This document shows, one piece after another, positions 53,654 to 64,000 of a DNA stretch of 64,000 bases. The stretch's first letter is position 1, and each line of letters opens with the position of its first letter. A program made the translations under genes and the position numbers. The notes beneath the pieces were generated by a model. It saw only the letters and a program-made list of their open reading frames with translations. It was not told the DNA's origin and made no database searches. This DNA is from Tricholoma matsutake (taxonomy: Eukaryota; Basidiomycota; Agaricomycetes; Agaricales; Tricholomataceae), in assembly GCA_026075535.2 (NCBI GenBank), contig AP026548.1, positions 8,122,001 through 8,186,000 on the forward strand, read 5' to 3'.

Positions 53654-55555
53654 ATGTTTTGTTCTTCTTGGTTAGTTCATTTAGCGGCCTGCTTGTCTCT
53701 GCAAAATGTCTGATGAACTTCCTGTAGAAGTTCCCAAATCCTAGGAAGGATCTAACCCCCTTTACGTTTGCCGGGGTGGGCCAATCTTGTATACCTGCCA
53801 GCTTTGTGTTGTCCATTGCAATCTCGTTGGGTCGGATGATCAGACCCAAGAATTCCACTTTGTGGACATCGAATTTGCACTTCTCTGGTTTCAAGTATAG
53901 GTCGTTTTCTGCTAGTCTTTGCAGCACCCTTTTTGTCCTTTCCTGGTGTTCGTTCTGGTCTTTGGAGAATATCAGGATGTCATCCATGTAAATTACAAGC
54001 CATCCTTCTCCGATCATGTCACAGAAAATCTCATTCATCATTGCTTGGAACATCGCCGGTGAGTTGCATAATCCAAAGAACATTACCGTTGGTTTGAACA
54101 GCCCTCTGTTTGTCTTGAAGGCTGCCTTCCATTCATCGCTGTCCTTGATTCTAATGTTGTGGTATCCCCATTGGATGTCTAACTTTGTGAACCACTTTGC
54201 CCCTCTTAGTCTGTCTAACAGGTCTCCTACCAATGGTAGCAGGTAGGTGTTCTTGATTGTGCCATTATTCAAGTACCTGTAATCCTGACATGGTCTCAGG
54301 GCATCCGAGTCCTTCTTTGTGACAAAGAAGAATGGGGAGGCCATGGGCAATTTTGATGATCAGATGTATCCTTTTTCCAGGCTCTCATTGAGGAACTCGT
54401 CAAGTTTCTTCTGTTCTGCCAGTGAGAGCAGGTATACCTTGCAATCTTTTGCCACAAAATCTGATTTGAGATCGATTGCGTGATCCCAGGGTCTTGATTC
54501 TGGGAATCTCTCTGATGCTTCCTTCTCGAATATCTGTCAGTATTCTTTGTACTGTTCTGGGAGTAGTTCGTCCAGGGTTTTCCATTCCTGGTCTCCTTCC
54601 TTTAGATGTGTCAGATGTTGTGAGACCAATGTTTTTGCCCTAATCCAAATGTTTTGCCCATAGACATATCGAGGTGTTCCTTTTGCCTTTACGAGCCAAG
54701 AGATTTTCCTTGTTGATTGAGAGTACGAGTGTCTTGGCTCATCGTATTCTTCCATCAATGGGGTTTTAGTCGGTTCGAATATACCAATGATGGGTTCTCC
54801 TTGGATGTAGGCGACCAGTAGCTTGGCATCTTCGATCCTTAGTTCGGGTGTCTTTTTCGGTTGTTCCATTGCCTGTTCCATTGCCTGTTCGTGGTTTGCC
54901 TGTGCTGGGTTTTCCTTCCCAGTGTCTTCTTTGTCCTGCAGCCCAATGGGCTCCGCATTTTGAAGAGTCGTGACTGTGATCTCTTCATCGTTTACTTCTT
55001 CTATCATTGCCCTTCTGGTTTCGGTGGGCATTTTGTTTTTTCTTGGTTCAGTGTGGAGGACTCCTCCCATCACCTTTGCCTTGGCGACAATTTGTTGGCA
55101 TTGTTCAAGCCATTCTTCCTTCATCGGTATCTTTGTCTTGGGAAGGAGCTTCTTTCTTTCCCTGGCAGCTAATTTTTTGAATTGTGCCTGTTGCTCTTCT
55201 CTCGTCTTTACTTTGAGAGCGAGCTTCTCTCTTTCCTTGGTGAGTATTCTTTGGCACCACACCTGTTTCTCTTCTTTTGTCATGTCTAGGGGGTCTTTCT
55301 TCTTTTTGGTTCCCCTCTGGCACCATGATAGGTACCCCTCGTTGGGTTTCTCAGTTTGCACCCTTCCGATGAGGGTTCTTCCTTTCCCATGTGGGAGTTC
55401 CAGATAATTCCCATTCTTCGTTCTGAATTGGAAGGTTCCAATCTTCCAGTTGATTACTGGATTAATCTTTCTGAGCCATGGCAGGCCCAGGATGATTGAT
55501 TTTCCTCCCAATCCTGCAATTAGGAAGGTCATCAGGAACGATCGTCCATGGATCG
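53556..55555 (-). pseudogene. Element G protease C-terminus, linker and reverse transcriptase
   Basis: Starts at the H insertion with FLIAGLGGKSIILGLPWLRK, followed by a Lys/Glu/Gln-rich linker of about 200 residues and DELLPEQYKEY. RT has [20 protein letters not shown] and an intact YMDD. Stops occur after KEY and in GYI*SSKLP, where Arg is expected. The frame shifts near 53600 before RNase H. Confidence 0.86.
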
Positions 55556-55560
55556 TTAGT
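55556..55560. repeat. Target-site duplication of element H, left copy (TTAGT)
   Basis: Exact match to 63563-63567. The G protease frame is continuous when H and one copy are removed. Confidence 0.92.
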
Positions 55561-56170
55561 TGTTACAATGTTCCTTGTAACTCATGGAACCCGACGCACC
55601 CAATGATCCCCTCCAGACAGGAGGCACCCCTCGATTCATGCCTAGGGCATGTCCTTGACATCAGACATACTCACGACGCATGCCGACTGCATGCATTCGA
55701 TCCCCTTCCCGTGGAAGGCACCCTTGACGCATGGTGACTCCATGCACCCAAACCCACTCCCACACATGCTGTGATACGACAGCCCCCTGACATGAGGTCT
55801 GTGACATTGGACCCCTCATGCTAGGCATGAGGCCTATTGTTTCTATTATTACTTGATACGCATCTACCTTTCCGATTGGATGATAAGGACCTCCCTTCTA
55901 GTATAAGTACTGTGACTTGTAGTAGGGATGTCCTTAGTTTAGATCTAGGCAATTAACAGCCTTAACTTGCAACTCGCGAACTTACTCGAAATCACTAAGG
56001 AAGCCCCTTAGTGCGTGAACCTGAACGACTCTATGCAGAAGCCCTGCTAGAGTGCACTACCTATCTTACGTTGGATGCTCCAAGTAAGACTAGTGCCGAA
56101 CGACTCGTCGAGGAAGCACCTCGTCGAACGACATCAACTAGATCAAGTGGTTGAGGCTTCGCCCTTAACA
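55561..56170 (+). repeat. 5' LTR of element H
   Basis: 610 bp. A TATAAGTACTG box (about 55901) lies some 35 bp upstream of TAGTTTAGATCT (55935-55946), whose complement is found 2 nt past the LTR (56173-56184). Compared with the 3' LTR it lacks about 46 bp near 55802. Confidence 0.92.
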
Positions 56171-56172
56171 TA

Positions 56173-56184
56173 AGATCTAAACTA
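56173..56184 (+). promoter_or_regulatory. Element H primer-binding site complementary to its own LTR
   Basis: AGATCTAAACTA begins 2 nt after the 5' LTR and is the exact reverse complement of TAGTTTAGATCT in the LTR (55935-55946), near the predicted 5' end of the RNA. This is the arrangement of self-primed Tf1-type elements. Confidence 0.7.
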
Positions 56185-56486
56185 TCTGCTAGCCCACCTA
56201 CCTAGGTGTAGGCAATACGTCTCGAAACACACCACAGCGACCTGGGTCTAGACAAACCCCAGACCGACCACCAAGAGAAGCAGAACCACAGCCAGGTTCA
56301 TCTTGGTACCGATACAATGGAAGACTAGTCCATTACTTGACCCCAGCACAGTGTTGGTTCTACAGATCAACCGACAGACAACGAGGAGATTTCCTCACCG
56401 ACAAAGACTTTGAACAACCGCACACACCCCCACCCGAAACATCCACCCGCTTCTTAACAGACAAAACCGACAACCTCCACAATGAG

Positions 56487-57386
56487 ATGTCCGAACCTGC
56501 CGCAACTGCACCAACGATGTCCATGAAGGACATTCAAATCTGATCACCCACAGACTTCTCAGGAGAGTGGACCAAGACCACCAAGTTCCTGCAGGAGATA
56601 GACCTGTACTTGCGAATCAATGACCAGGTCTACGACACGAACAACAAGAAGATCATCTTCACGCTGTCCTTCATGAATGGAGGGACAGCAGCTGCCTGGG
56701 TGCAGGCATTTGTCAACCAACACCAGTCCAAGGGACTCGGTGAATATGCAGACTTCTGACAGAAGGTCCTAGGGGCCTTCTCACCGATCGACGACGCCAG
56801 AATGGCAAAGACAGAGATCAAGAATCTCAAACAAGGTTCAGGGAACCTCAAAGAATATGTGGCAAACTTCTGCATCCTGAAAGACAGGATGGGAATCACA
56901 GAAGATGCAGCCATGATCAAGTACTTCATGGATGGACTGCATCCCAAATTACGGAAGAGGGTACACACAATGGAGACAGTGCCCAACACGCTCGAAGGCT
57001 GGATAAAGGCAGCTTCGAAATATGAAGGCCAATGGAAATGGGCAATGGCAATCCTGGGAAAGACCAGGCAGAACCAGAAGACAAACGAAACAACAAAGAA
57101 AGGACAGCCCTCTCTTGATATCAACCGACTGACGAACCAAGAATGCATGGAACACCTCTGGAAGGGATTGTGTTTCATCTGCCACCAACCAGGACACCGA
57201 TCGTCCAACCACAGGGATGGAAAGAACCCCACTCAGACAGGGTCAGCGCCCCCTCCCTACCAAAACCGCTTCACCCAGAAGAAGACTGGGGTGGACACCT
57301 ACCAGAAGATCTACACAATGCTGGATGAACTAGACGAAGAAGAAAAGGAACGAGCCCTTAACCTCATGGAGGAATCAGGTTTTTAG
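56487..57386 (+). pseudogene. Gag of element H
   Basis: From MSEPAATAPTMSMKDIQI the frame runs through capsid-type sequence (KKIIFTLSFMNGGTAAAWVQ, MAKTEIKNLKQGSGNLKEYV, LHPKLRKRVHTME) to one zinc knuckle reading CFICHQPGHRSSNH, with His in place of the last Cys. The end is a Glu-rich tail (LDELDEEEKERALNLMEE) and TAG at 57384-57386. Two TGA codons interrupt it (after IQI, and in DF*QKV). The frame is open upstream to 56337, so a longer N-terminus is possible. Confidence 0.83.
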
Positions 57387-57403
57387 AACAGTGGCCTGAT
57401 ACA

Positions 57404-60400
57404 ATGCCAGTCACCGCTGTAGTCTCCCTAGGGTCTGTACTCTTAGCTACCATGAATAGACAATCTATGCGCCTGTCTATTCAGGTAGCTGAGTCAGACA
57501 ATGGGAAAGACGTCGCAACAAATGTGCTCCTCGACTCTGGAGCAGGAGGAGTCTTTATCGACTCGAACTTCGTCGAACGAGAAGGGATCAGAACATATCC
57601 CTTAGGCCGCACCATCTGGGCCACAAATGTAGATGGGACCCTGAACAAGCAGGGAACAATCACCAGATGCATGAAAGGAAGACTCCACATCAACGGAAGG
57701 AGCTACCCGATAGAATACCTAGTCGCCGGACTAGGCAAAGAATCAGTAATCCTGGGCCTGCCATGGCTGCAGGAGATAAACCCGATCATCGATTGGAAGA
57801 AGAGAACCTTTGAGTTCCGAGATGAAGAACAACGGGCTCAGATCAAACGAATCTTGGAAAAGACAAGAAGAGCCGAACGGGCCCTCCCGAACACCCTAAA
57901 CCTTCCTAGGGTAGACACCGAAAGGGAGATGCCAAATGACAGAATGGCACGAATTCAACACATCGTGGCCAAAACAAGAAAAAGACTCTCCAAAGAGAAG
58001 GAGAGAAACCTTGCCCGAGCACGACTAGCCGTGGCAAAGACAAGAGAAAGGCTCACTGAAGAAAAAGAGAGGAGCCTTGCCTGAGCCCGATTGGCTGTGG
58101 CAAAAACAAGAGAAAGGCTTTCAGAGAGGAAAGCAAAAGAACTAAATTCTGTCCAGATAGCCATCGCAAAGACCAGGAGCAGCAGCACCCCTAAACAAGC
58201 CAGAGGCCTTGAAGCAGCACGACCTGCTGTCGCCAAGACCTGAGAGAACCAGAAGAAGAAACAACTGGAAAAGGGCAAAAACAAGAATGCGACAGGGCAC
58301 AACGAATTGTGCAAAGGATGAAGGAATTGCTGACCTCCACAGGGGAGGGAAGCACCGGCAAAAGGAATGTGAAAACGACACTACGAAACAGGATAAACTA
58401 CCCTTGACAACAGACTACCCCAACCCACGATGATAGGACTCCAGATCACAGTACCATCAACGCTGAAATACCTATGCGCAGGGAGACCCCCCCTCAGGTA
58501 AAGATCGAAGAGGTACCCAATGAAGAACTACTGGCAGACACCGGCATGGAAATACGAGCAATAGAACTGACCCCCGAACAAGATGTGATTGAGGACGACT
58601 CAATACTGATTGCATACGTGCGAGGCGAACCAGTCATTGGCCTATTCGGACCAGCCATAGAACTGCCCCTGATGGAAGAACATCGAGAGCCGACACACAA
58701 ATACATCTGGAAAATGAACACGATCAGCAGGCTCACAAAAGGCAAGGGCTCCCCACGATACCTACTCAACTTGTACATATGGATCAGAGCAAAGACATCC
58801 ATATCCCAACGACTAGCGCACGAGCAAGAGGAGGGAAAGGAGACTAGCCAATGGACCCTGGACGATTTACTGCCACCAGAATACCAGAAGTACAGACAGG
58901 TATTTGAGAAAGCCGCATCCGAACAATTCCCAGAATCAAGACCGTGGGATCATGCGATCAACCTGAAGGAAGGCTTTGTACCGAAGGATTGCAAAGTCTA
59001 CCCATTGATGCTGAAAGAACAAGAGAAACTCAATGAGTTTCTAGATGAAAACCTGGAGAAAGGATACATCCGACCATCGAAATCACCCATGGCATCCCCA
59101 TTCTTCTTCGTGTCGAAGAAGGACTCCAATGCTCTATGACCTTGCCAAGACTATTGCTATCTGAACGAAGGAACGATCCGGAACAACTACCCCCTGCCAC
59201 TGATCGGAGACCTCTTGGACAAGCTGAAGGGAGCGAGATTTTTCATGAAACTTGATATTTGATGGGGATATCATAATGTACGGATAAAGAAAGGAGACGA
59301 GTGGAAGGCAGCATTCAAGATGGACCGAGGGCTATTCGAGCCAATGGTGATGTTCTTTGGGCTGTGCAACTCACCGGCAACATTCCAGGCCATGATGAAC
59401 AATCTCTTCCAAGATATGCTAGATGAAGGATGGCTTGTCATCTATATGGATGACATCCTGATCTTCTCAAAGATGGAAGAAGAACACCGGATAAGGACCG
59501 AAAGGGTCCTTGAACAACTACGACAATGCGATCTCTACCTGAAAATAGAGAAGTGCAAATTCAATGTACAGGAAGTCGAGTTCTTGGGCATGATCGTCAG
59601 ACCCAATGAACTTGCAATGGACAACACGAAACTGGCTGGGATCAAAGACTGGCCCATGCCAAGGACGGTGAAGGATGTAAGATCCTTCCTAGGATTTGGA
59701 AACTTCTATTGACGATTCATCAGACACTTCGTGGATCTGGCCAGACCACTAAACGATTTGACGAAGAAGAACCAGAAATTCGAATGGACAAACGACTGCC
59801 AGCAGTCGTTCAATGCGCTAAAAAGGAAGTTCAATGAAACCCCAGTACTGCTGATGCCAGACGCAACAAAACCATTTGTGGTGGAATCTGATGCCTCAAA
59901 ATTTGCGACAGGTGCAGTACTCAGACAACAGGATGCCAATGGAGACTGGCACCCATGTGGATACATCTCGCATTCTTTCAACGAAGCAGAAAGAAATTAC
60001 GAGATATATGACCAGGAACTATTGGGAGTAATCTGAGCGCTGGAAACATGGAGACACTACCTACAGGGGACACCATTCCCTGTGACGGTACTGTCCGATC
60101 ACAAGAACCTGACGTACTTCTGTCAGCCACAGAAACTGAACCGACGACAGGCTAGATGGGCCATTTACCTGTCACAATTCGACCTGAAGCTACAACACGT
60201 ACCAGGATCACGGATGGTACAATCTGACGCCCTATTGAGGAGAGCAGATCATATAGCCAAAGAAGACACCGATAACGAGGACAAGACCATCCTCACTGAT
60301 GAATTGTTCATCAAAACGATCGACACTGAGCTCCAGGGAGCCCTGGTCTCAGCAATAATGAAGGATGACCTCGTAAATGACGCTTTATGAGCCCTGAAGA

Positions 60401-61770
60401 ACAATGGAACCCCCCCAATCAAGTCTGCATTGGAGGACTGGAAATTCAAAGATGGCCTGCTCTTTTTCAAAGACAGATGCTACATGCCACAGGACAAGAC
60501 CCTCTGCCAAGTGATCATACAGAAGTGTCATGATAGCATCATGACAGGGCACCCTGGACAATGGCAGACGATTGAACTGATCTGATGAGACTACTGGTGG
60601 CCAGGAATGGCCAACTTCATCAAGAAGTACGTTGAAGGCTGCACAAAGTGCCAGCAAATGAAAGTGAATACACACCCAACAACCCCACCACCAACACCAA
60701 TATCATCCGATGCCAGCAGACCATTCAAGCTGGTAACGACAGATTTTATCATGGACTTGCCCATGATAAACGGATTTGACTCAATCATGGTCGTGGTAGA
60801 CCATGGTCTTATGAAGGGGGTAATTTTTATCCCTTGCGCGAAGACGATCGACGCACTTGGTGCCACAGACCTTTACCTGCACCATGTGTACACCAGATTT
60901 GGACTCCCCGGAAGAATCATCTCAGACAGAGACCCTCAATTCGCGTCCAAACTCTTCCGAGAACTCAGATGACTGCTCAGAATCAAGCTATCCATGAGCA
61001 CCACCTATCACCCCCAGACCGACAGAGAAACGGAGCGAGTAAACCAAGAGCTAGAGGTTTACCTCCGCATGTTCTGTTCGAACAAACCCGAAGATTGGGA
61101 GTGTTATCTCCCAACAGCAGAATTCGCACATAACCAGAAGATGCACTCCGCAGTAAAACATTCACCGTTTTACTTGATGATAGGATATCAGCCATGCACT
61201 ATCCCCACCCCTTATGAAAAGACGAACATGCCGGCCACCGAACAGAGAATCCAAGAACTTCTCTCTGCGAGAAGGGAAGCTCTTGCCGCACACGAACTAG
61301 CCAGACAGGCTATGGCCACCCAAACGACAGGGCGATACGAACCGTTCAAGGTTGGAGAACAAGTATGGCTTGACTCCAAGAACCTGAAGATTGGCTACCC
61401 AACAAGAAAACTGGCGCCAAAACAAGAAGGGCCCTTCGTGATTGAAGATGCCTTGTCGAGAACGACATACGGATTGAAACTGCCGCCGAGATGGAAGATC
61501 CACCTGGTATTCCATGCGGCTTTACTCATGTGATACCATGAGAACAACACTCATGGGCGAAACTTCCTGACTCCACCACCCGACCTTGTGGAAGGAGAAA
61601 ACGAATACGAGGTGGAAGCGATCATTGCACACAAGAAGCACGGCAAGACATGCCGTTACCTCGTGAAATGGGTTGACTACCTGACATCCAAAAACACATG
61701 GGAACCCGAATTGAACCTAAAGAATGCCCCCGAGATCCTGACGGCATATAAGAAGAGGTACTACCTCTAA
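57404..61770 (+). pseudogene. Pol of element H (PR-RT-RNase H-IN-chromodomain)
   Basis: ATG at 57404, 17 nt after the gag stop and in another frame. Protease has LLDSGAGGVFIDSNF and ILGLPWLQEINP. A linker with 66-bp tandem repeats (57964 onward) and one frameshift follows; from 58474 all of pol is in one frame. RT has [17 protein letters not shown] and an intact YMDD (about 59452). RNase H has [14 protein letters not shown]. Integrase has [33 protein letters not shown] and ETERVNQELE (D, D, E present). The chromodomain is at 61588-61770 (YEVEAIIAHKKHGKTCRYLV). About ten in-frame TGA codons stand where Arg is conserved. Confidence 0.9.
57964..58200 (+). repeat. 66-bp tandem repeats in the pol linker of element H
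   Basis: Units start at 57964, 58030, 58096 and 58162 (the last partial) and encode AVAKTRERLxEEKERxLA-type peptide. They sit between protease and RT. The equivalent linker in G is charged but not clearly tandem. Confidence 0.85.
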
Positions 61771-61819
61771 TGGAAACCCAAAAACCCCCCCTCTCTTCCC
61801 ACAACGACACTCCCCCAAT

Positions 61820-62498
61820 ATGCCTGCCGAACAACAATTTACCTGAGAATACCTATGAAACCGATTGAATGCTGATGCCCTTCACGTTCACCTCGCCCAC
61901 GATCCACCAAAATACCATCTAGCCAGGATGTGCTTCTACTATGTGAGCACTATCAAACAGATGGAACGAAATCTAGAAGAAGCAATGAACAATGCAGACG
62001 CCCTAGGGATCGAGCAAGCGATCCAGGAAATGATTGCACCGTGGTCGACACAGACGACCACCAACCTCGCTCTCGCCATTCAGCGAGCAGAGCGACAGAG
62101 ATGAATGATGAGCTCCCTCTGGAGGCTCCTCCTGTTCTATGAAGAACCCGAAGATCGTGCCTAGGGCACCCGAAATAATTGATCTGACCACCCCCAAACC
62201 CAAACCGAAGACCACCCAACCGCCTTGGTCTCCCCCACACATGAGACATGCTAGATGTTTCATCTGCCAACAGATAGGCCACTTCAGCCTGATTTGCCAA
62301 CGATACGTTTGCAGGTATTGCAAACAGTGAGGCCCCAGACACTACAGAATGAATTGCCTGGAGAAACCTTGGAAAGATCGAGAGACCAATCAAAGAGAAG
62401 CCAAGCAGAGACAGTGGCTCTTCTTTAACTCCAGATACGATGATTTTGATGATGACGCAATGGGAAACATGACAGGAGAGCCATATGGAAGGATTTAA
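61820..62498 (+). pseudogene. Element H ORF3: double zinc-knuckle protein
   Basis: It follows the chromodomain by about 50 bp on the same strand. MPAEQQFT is followed by two TGA codons, then LNADALHVHLAHDPPKYHLA, RNLEEAMNNADALGIEQAIQ, a Pro-rich stretch (KPKPKTTQPPWSPPHMRHA) and two knuckles (CFICQQIGHFSLIC, then CRYCKQ-stop-GPRHYRMNC). The tail is DDFDDDAMGNMTGEPYGRI, TAA at 62496-62498. Order and tail match ORF3 of element G, so the gene was part of their common ancestor. An RNA- or DNA-chaperone role is inferred from the knuckles. Confidence 0.75.
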
Positions 62499-62537
62499 AA
62501 GGCTGAGCTCAAGACAATGGCATGACAAGACAGACCC

Positions 62538-62756
62538 ATGCTCACAGGGATTACGATCCTCGCCATCATCGTTGGCATGACCCTGGCTGCAGCGACAGCC
62601 CTAACCTTTGCATTTTGCCTCTACACCATCTTCCGAACAGAACCCGAACCCCTGATCACAGACATTGAATTTGCCATCCTGCAACGCCCCCCTTTCAACG
62701 ATACTACCGACTCCTTGACACCACTACCTAGGGCAGTGCAAACCAGAAGAACCTGA
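62538..62756 (+). CDS. Element H small membrane-protein ORF
   Basis: An intact 72-residue frame between ORF3 and the 3' LTR. Residues about 4-32 form one strong hydrophobic segment (ITILAIIVGMTLAAATALTF and on), followed by a polar Pro-rich tail (TEPEPLITDIEF, TDSLTPLPRAVQTRRT). It has no stop, unlike its neighbours, but is short. Position after pol recalls env-like genes of some Ty3/gypsy lineages, but nothing else supports an envelope role. Element G has no counterpart in the shorter space before its LTR. Confidence 0.45.
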   Translation: MLTGITILAIIVGMTLAAATALTFAFCLYTIFRTEPEPLITDIEFAILQRPPFNDTTDSLTPLPRAVQTRRT

Positions 62757-62906
62757 TCATGGTCCGAGTTTGGACATGAATTATTCCTCCATCGTACCCC
62801 TCGACCCCGACCTACCCACATAACCAGACCATGCCCGATCAGACCATGAAGGAGAGATGAAGATTTAGGTCAAAGTGTGGAACTTTTGACCATAGCGAGG
62901 GGGTAA

Positions 62907-63562
62907 TGTTACAATTTTCCTTGTAACTCATGGAACCCGACGCACCTGACGATCCCCTCCAGACAGGAGGCACCCCTCGATTCATGCCTAGGGCATGTCC
63001 TTGACATCAGACATACTCACGACGCATGCCAACTGCATGCATTCGATCCCCTTCCCATGGAAGGCACCCTTGACGCATGGTGACTCCATGCACCCAAACC
63101 CACTCCCACACATGCTGTGATACGACAGCCCCCTGACATGAGGTCCATGACGTTGGACTCTCACGATCGACATGCTGCACCGCAGCATGTCCTTGACATC
63201 GGACGCCTCATGCAAGGCATGAGGCCTATTGTTTCTATTATTACTTGATATGCATCTACCTTTCCAATTGGACGATAAGGACCTCCCTTCTAATATAAGT
63301 ACTGCGACTTGTAGTAGGGATGTCCTTAGTTTAGATCTAGGCAATTAACAGCCTTAACTTGCAACTCGCGAAGTTACTCAAAACCACTAAGGAAGCCCAT
63401 TAGTGTGTGAACCTGAACGACTCTATGCAGAAGCCCTGCTAGAGTGCACTACCTATCTTATGTCGGATGCTCTGAGTAAGACTAGTGCTGAACGACTCGT
63501 CGAGGAAGCACCTCGTCGAACGACATCGACTAGATCAAGTGGTTGAGGCTTCGCCCTTAACA
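62907..63562 (+). repeat. 3' LTR of element H
   Basis: 656 bp, matching 55561-56170 apart from an additional CACGATCGACATGCTGCACC-type segment around 63165-63200. It is preceded by the purine tract and followed by TTAGT. Confidence 0.92.
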
Positions 63563-63567
63563 TTAGT
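63563..63567. repeat. Target-site duplication of element H, right copy (TTAGT)
   Basis: Exact match to 55556-55560. Confidence 0.92.
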
Positions 63568-63848
63568 AGTCCCCTGGCATATTGGGAGATTTCCCCTTTC
63601 TTGTTTGGGGTTCCATCCACGTTCTTCACTTTGATGATTCTTTCCAAGGGGTGCAGTTTGAGTCCATTTTCTTCTGTGAACTTGTGGCTCATGAATACTC
63701 CTCCCGCTCCTGAGTCGAGTAGGGCTTCGGTTTCAATGGCTTTCTTTCCATTTGTTCCTAGCACTTTGACATCTAAATGCATAGATTGATTCTTCAAAGT
63801 GGCTAGTAATACAGAGCTAACAGAAAGTTCAGTGGTACCTGGCATCAA
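63568..63848 (-). pseudogene. Element G protease N-terminus
   Basis: MMPGTTELSVSSVLLATLKN, the active-site block LLDSGAGGVFMSHKF and VKNVDGTPNKKGEISQYARG run up to the right TTAGT copy. The protein continues at 55555 across element H, proving the interruption. Confidence 0.85.
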
Positions 63849-64000
63849 GGCAGGCCACCTCTTTAAAAACCCTCGTCCTTGATTGCAGCAAGAGCCCTTG
63901 TCCTGTCTTCTTCGTTGAGGCCTTTTATGATCACTCAGATCCTTGAGTAGGCTTCTTCACCTTTCTTCTTCAGGAATGACCGGTTCTCGGTCCTCGCTTC
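63849..64000 (-). pseudogene. Probable gag C-terminus of element G (partial)
   Basis: The last 150 bases lie upstream of the G protease in element direction, where element H has its Gag C-terminus (Glu/Lys-rich tail). The minus strand here is charged and Glu/Arg-rich, consistent with this. Too short for a firm call. Confidence 0.4.

Larger units (their letters stand above)
55561..63562 (+). mobile_element. Element H: plus-strand chromovirus inserted in the protease of G
   Basis: LTRs at 55561-56170 and 62907-63562 (TGTTACAA to CCCTTAACA) are flanked by exact TTAGT duplications (55556-55560 and 63563-63567). Order: gag, pol, ORF3 with zinc knuckles, a small membrane-protein ORF, polypurine tract (GCGAGGGGGTAA) and 3' LTR. 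The 5' LTR is about 46 bp shorter than the 3' LTR. All catalytic motifs checked are intact, but gag and pol carry TGA stops. Confidence 0.92.
50237..64000 (-). mobile_element. Element G: minus-strand chromovirus (right end outside the window), carrying nested element H
   Basis: Its 3' LTR (50237-50874) is preceded, in element direction, by the purine tract AGAGAGAGGGTGA. Moving right come a zinc-knuckle ORF, chromodomain, integrase, RNase H, RT and protease. The protease is interrupted by element H at 55561-63562 and resumes at 63568-63848. Gag and the 5' LTR are outside the window. G is related to H but clearly diverged. Confidence 0.87.

Noticed and set aside
62003..62528. Minus-strand open frames across ORF3 of element H
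   Set aside because: The plus strand carries zinc-knuckle motifs shared with element G; the minus frames are shadows.

Overview
The window reads as a basidiomycete (probably Agaricomycete) nuclear chromosome segment. The evidence is fungal gene structure with many 46-60 nt introns, KDZ-type transposase and Ulp1-like protease remnants of the kind common in mushroom genomes, and chromodomain-bearing Ty3/gypsy elements. It splits sharply into a gene-bearing left arm (1-12.4 kb) and a repeat-dominated remainder (12.4-64 kb) where no host gene is clearly intact.

Left arm: five genes can be modelled exon by exon. They are an Slm1-like BAR/PH protein (1510-3250, +), an FKBP12-type prolyl isomerase in six short exons (3850-4449, +), a cysteine-motif protein of unknown function (5389-6413, +), and two related C2H2 zinc-finger proteins arranged head to head across about 2 kb (7053-8209, -; about 10131-11432, +).

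First stack (12.4-38.6 kb): a decayed KDZ transposase gene (12452-13091 continued at 33394-36570) and a decayed Ulp1-like protease (36640-38575) were invaded repeatedly. A minus-strand chromovirus, C (13092-33393, target duplication CCATG), split the KDZ gene. A 1.2-kb TG...CA repeat, E, then split one LTR of C. A second chromovirus, A (14262-26237), split E. A sibling of the same family, B (14896-20845, target duplication GTTTC), split the gag of A. A solo A/B-type LTR also sits in the KDZ gene (34828-35253, GTATG) and another E copy sits in the Ulp1 gene (36767-37965).

Middle (38.6-49.6 kb): a minus-strand unknown gene interrupted by a solo C LTR, a run of broken plus-strand exons of an unknown protein family, a terminal-inverted-repeat element carrying a third E copy (45596-47091), a GC-rich low-complexity block with two covarying hairpins, a tRNA-like SINE candidate, and a second KDZ fragment.

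Second stack (49.6-64 kb): truncated A/B-family element F is interrupted by minus-strand chromovirus G, which runs off the window, and G is interrupted in its protease by plus-strand chromovirus H (55561-63562, target duplication TTAGT).

Themes: (1) all three families whose 5' end is visible have a primer site exactly 2 nt inside the 5' LTR that is complementary to a stretch of their own LTR, as in self-priming Tf1/sushi elements; (2) most in-frame stops are TGA where relatives have CGA, a CpG-deamination signature; (3) G and H carry an extra zinc-knuckle ORF after the chromodomain, H also a small membrane-protein ORF, and C carries an opposite-strand coiled-coil/cysteine-cluster ORF. All similarity statements come from reading and memory of families; no database search was run.
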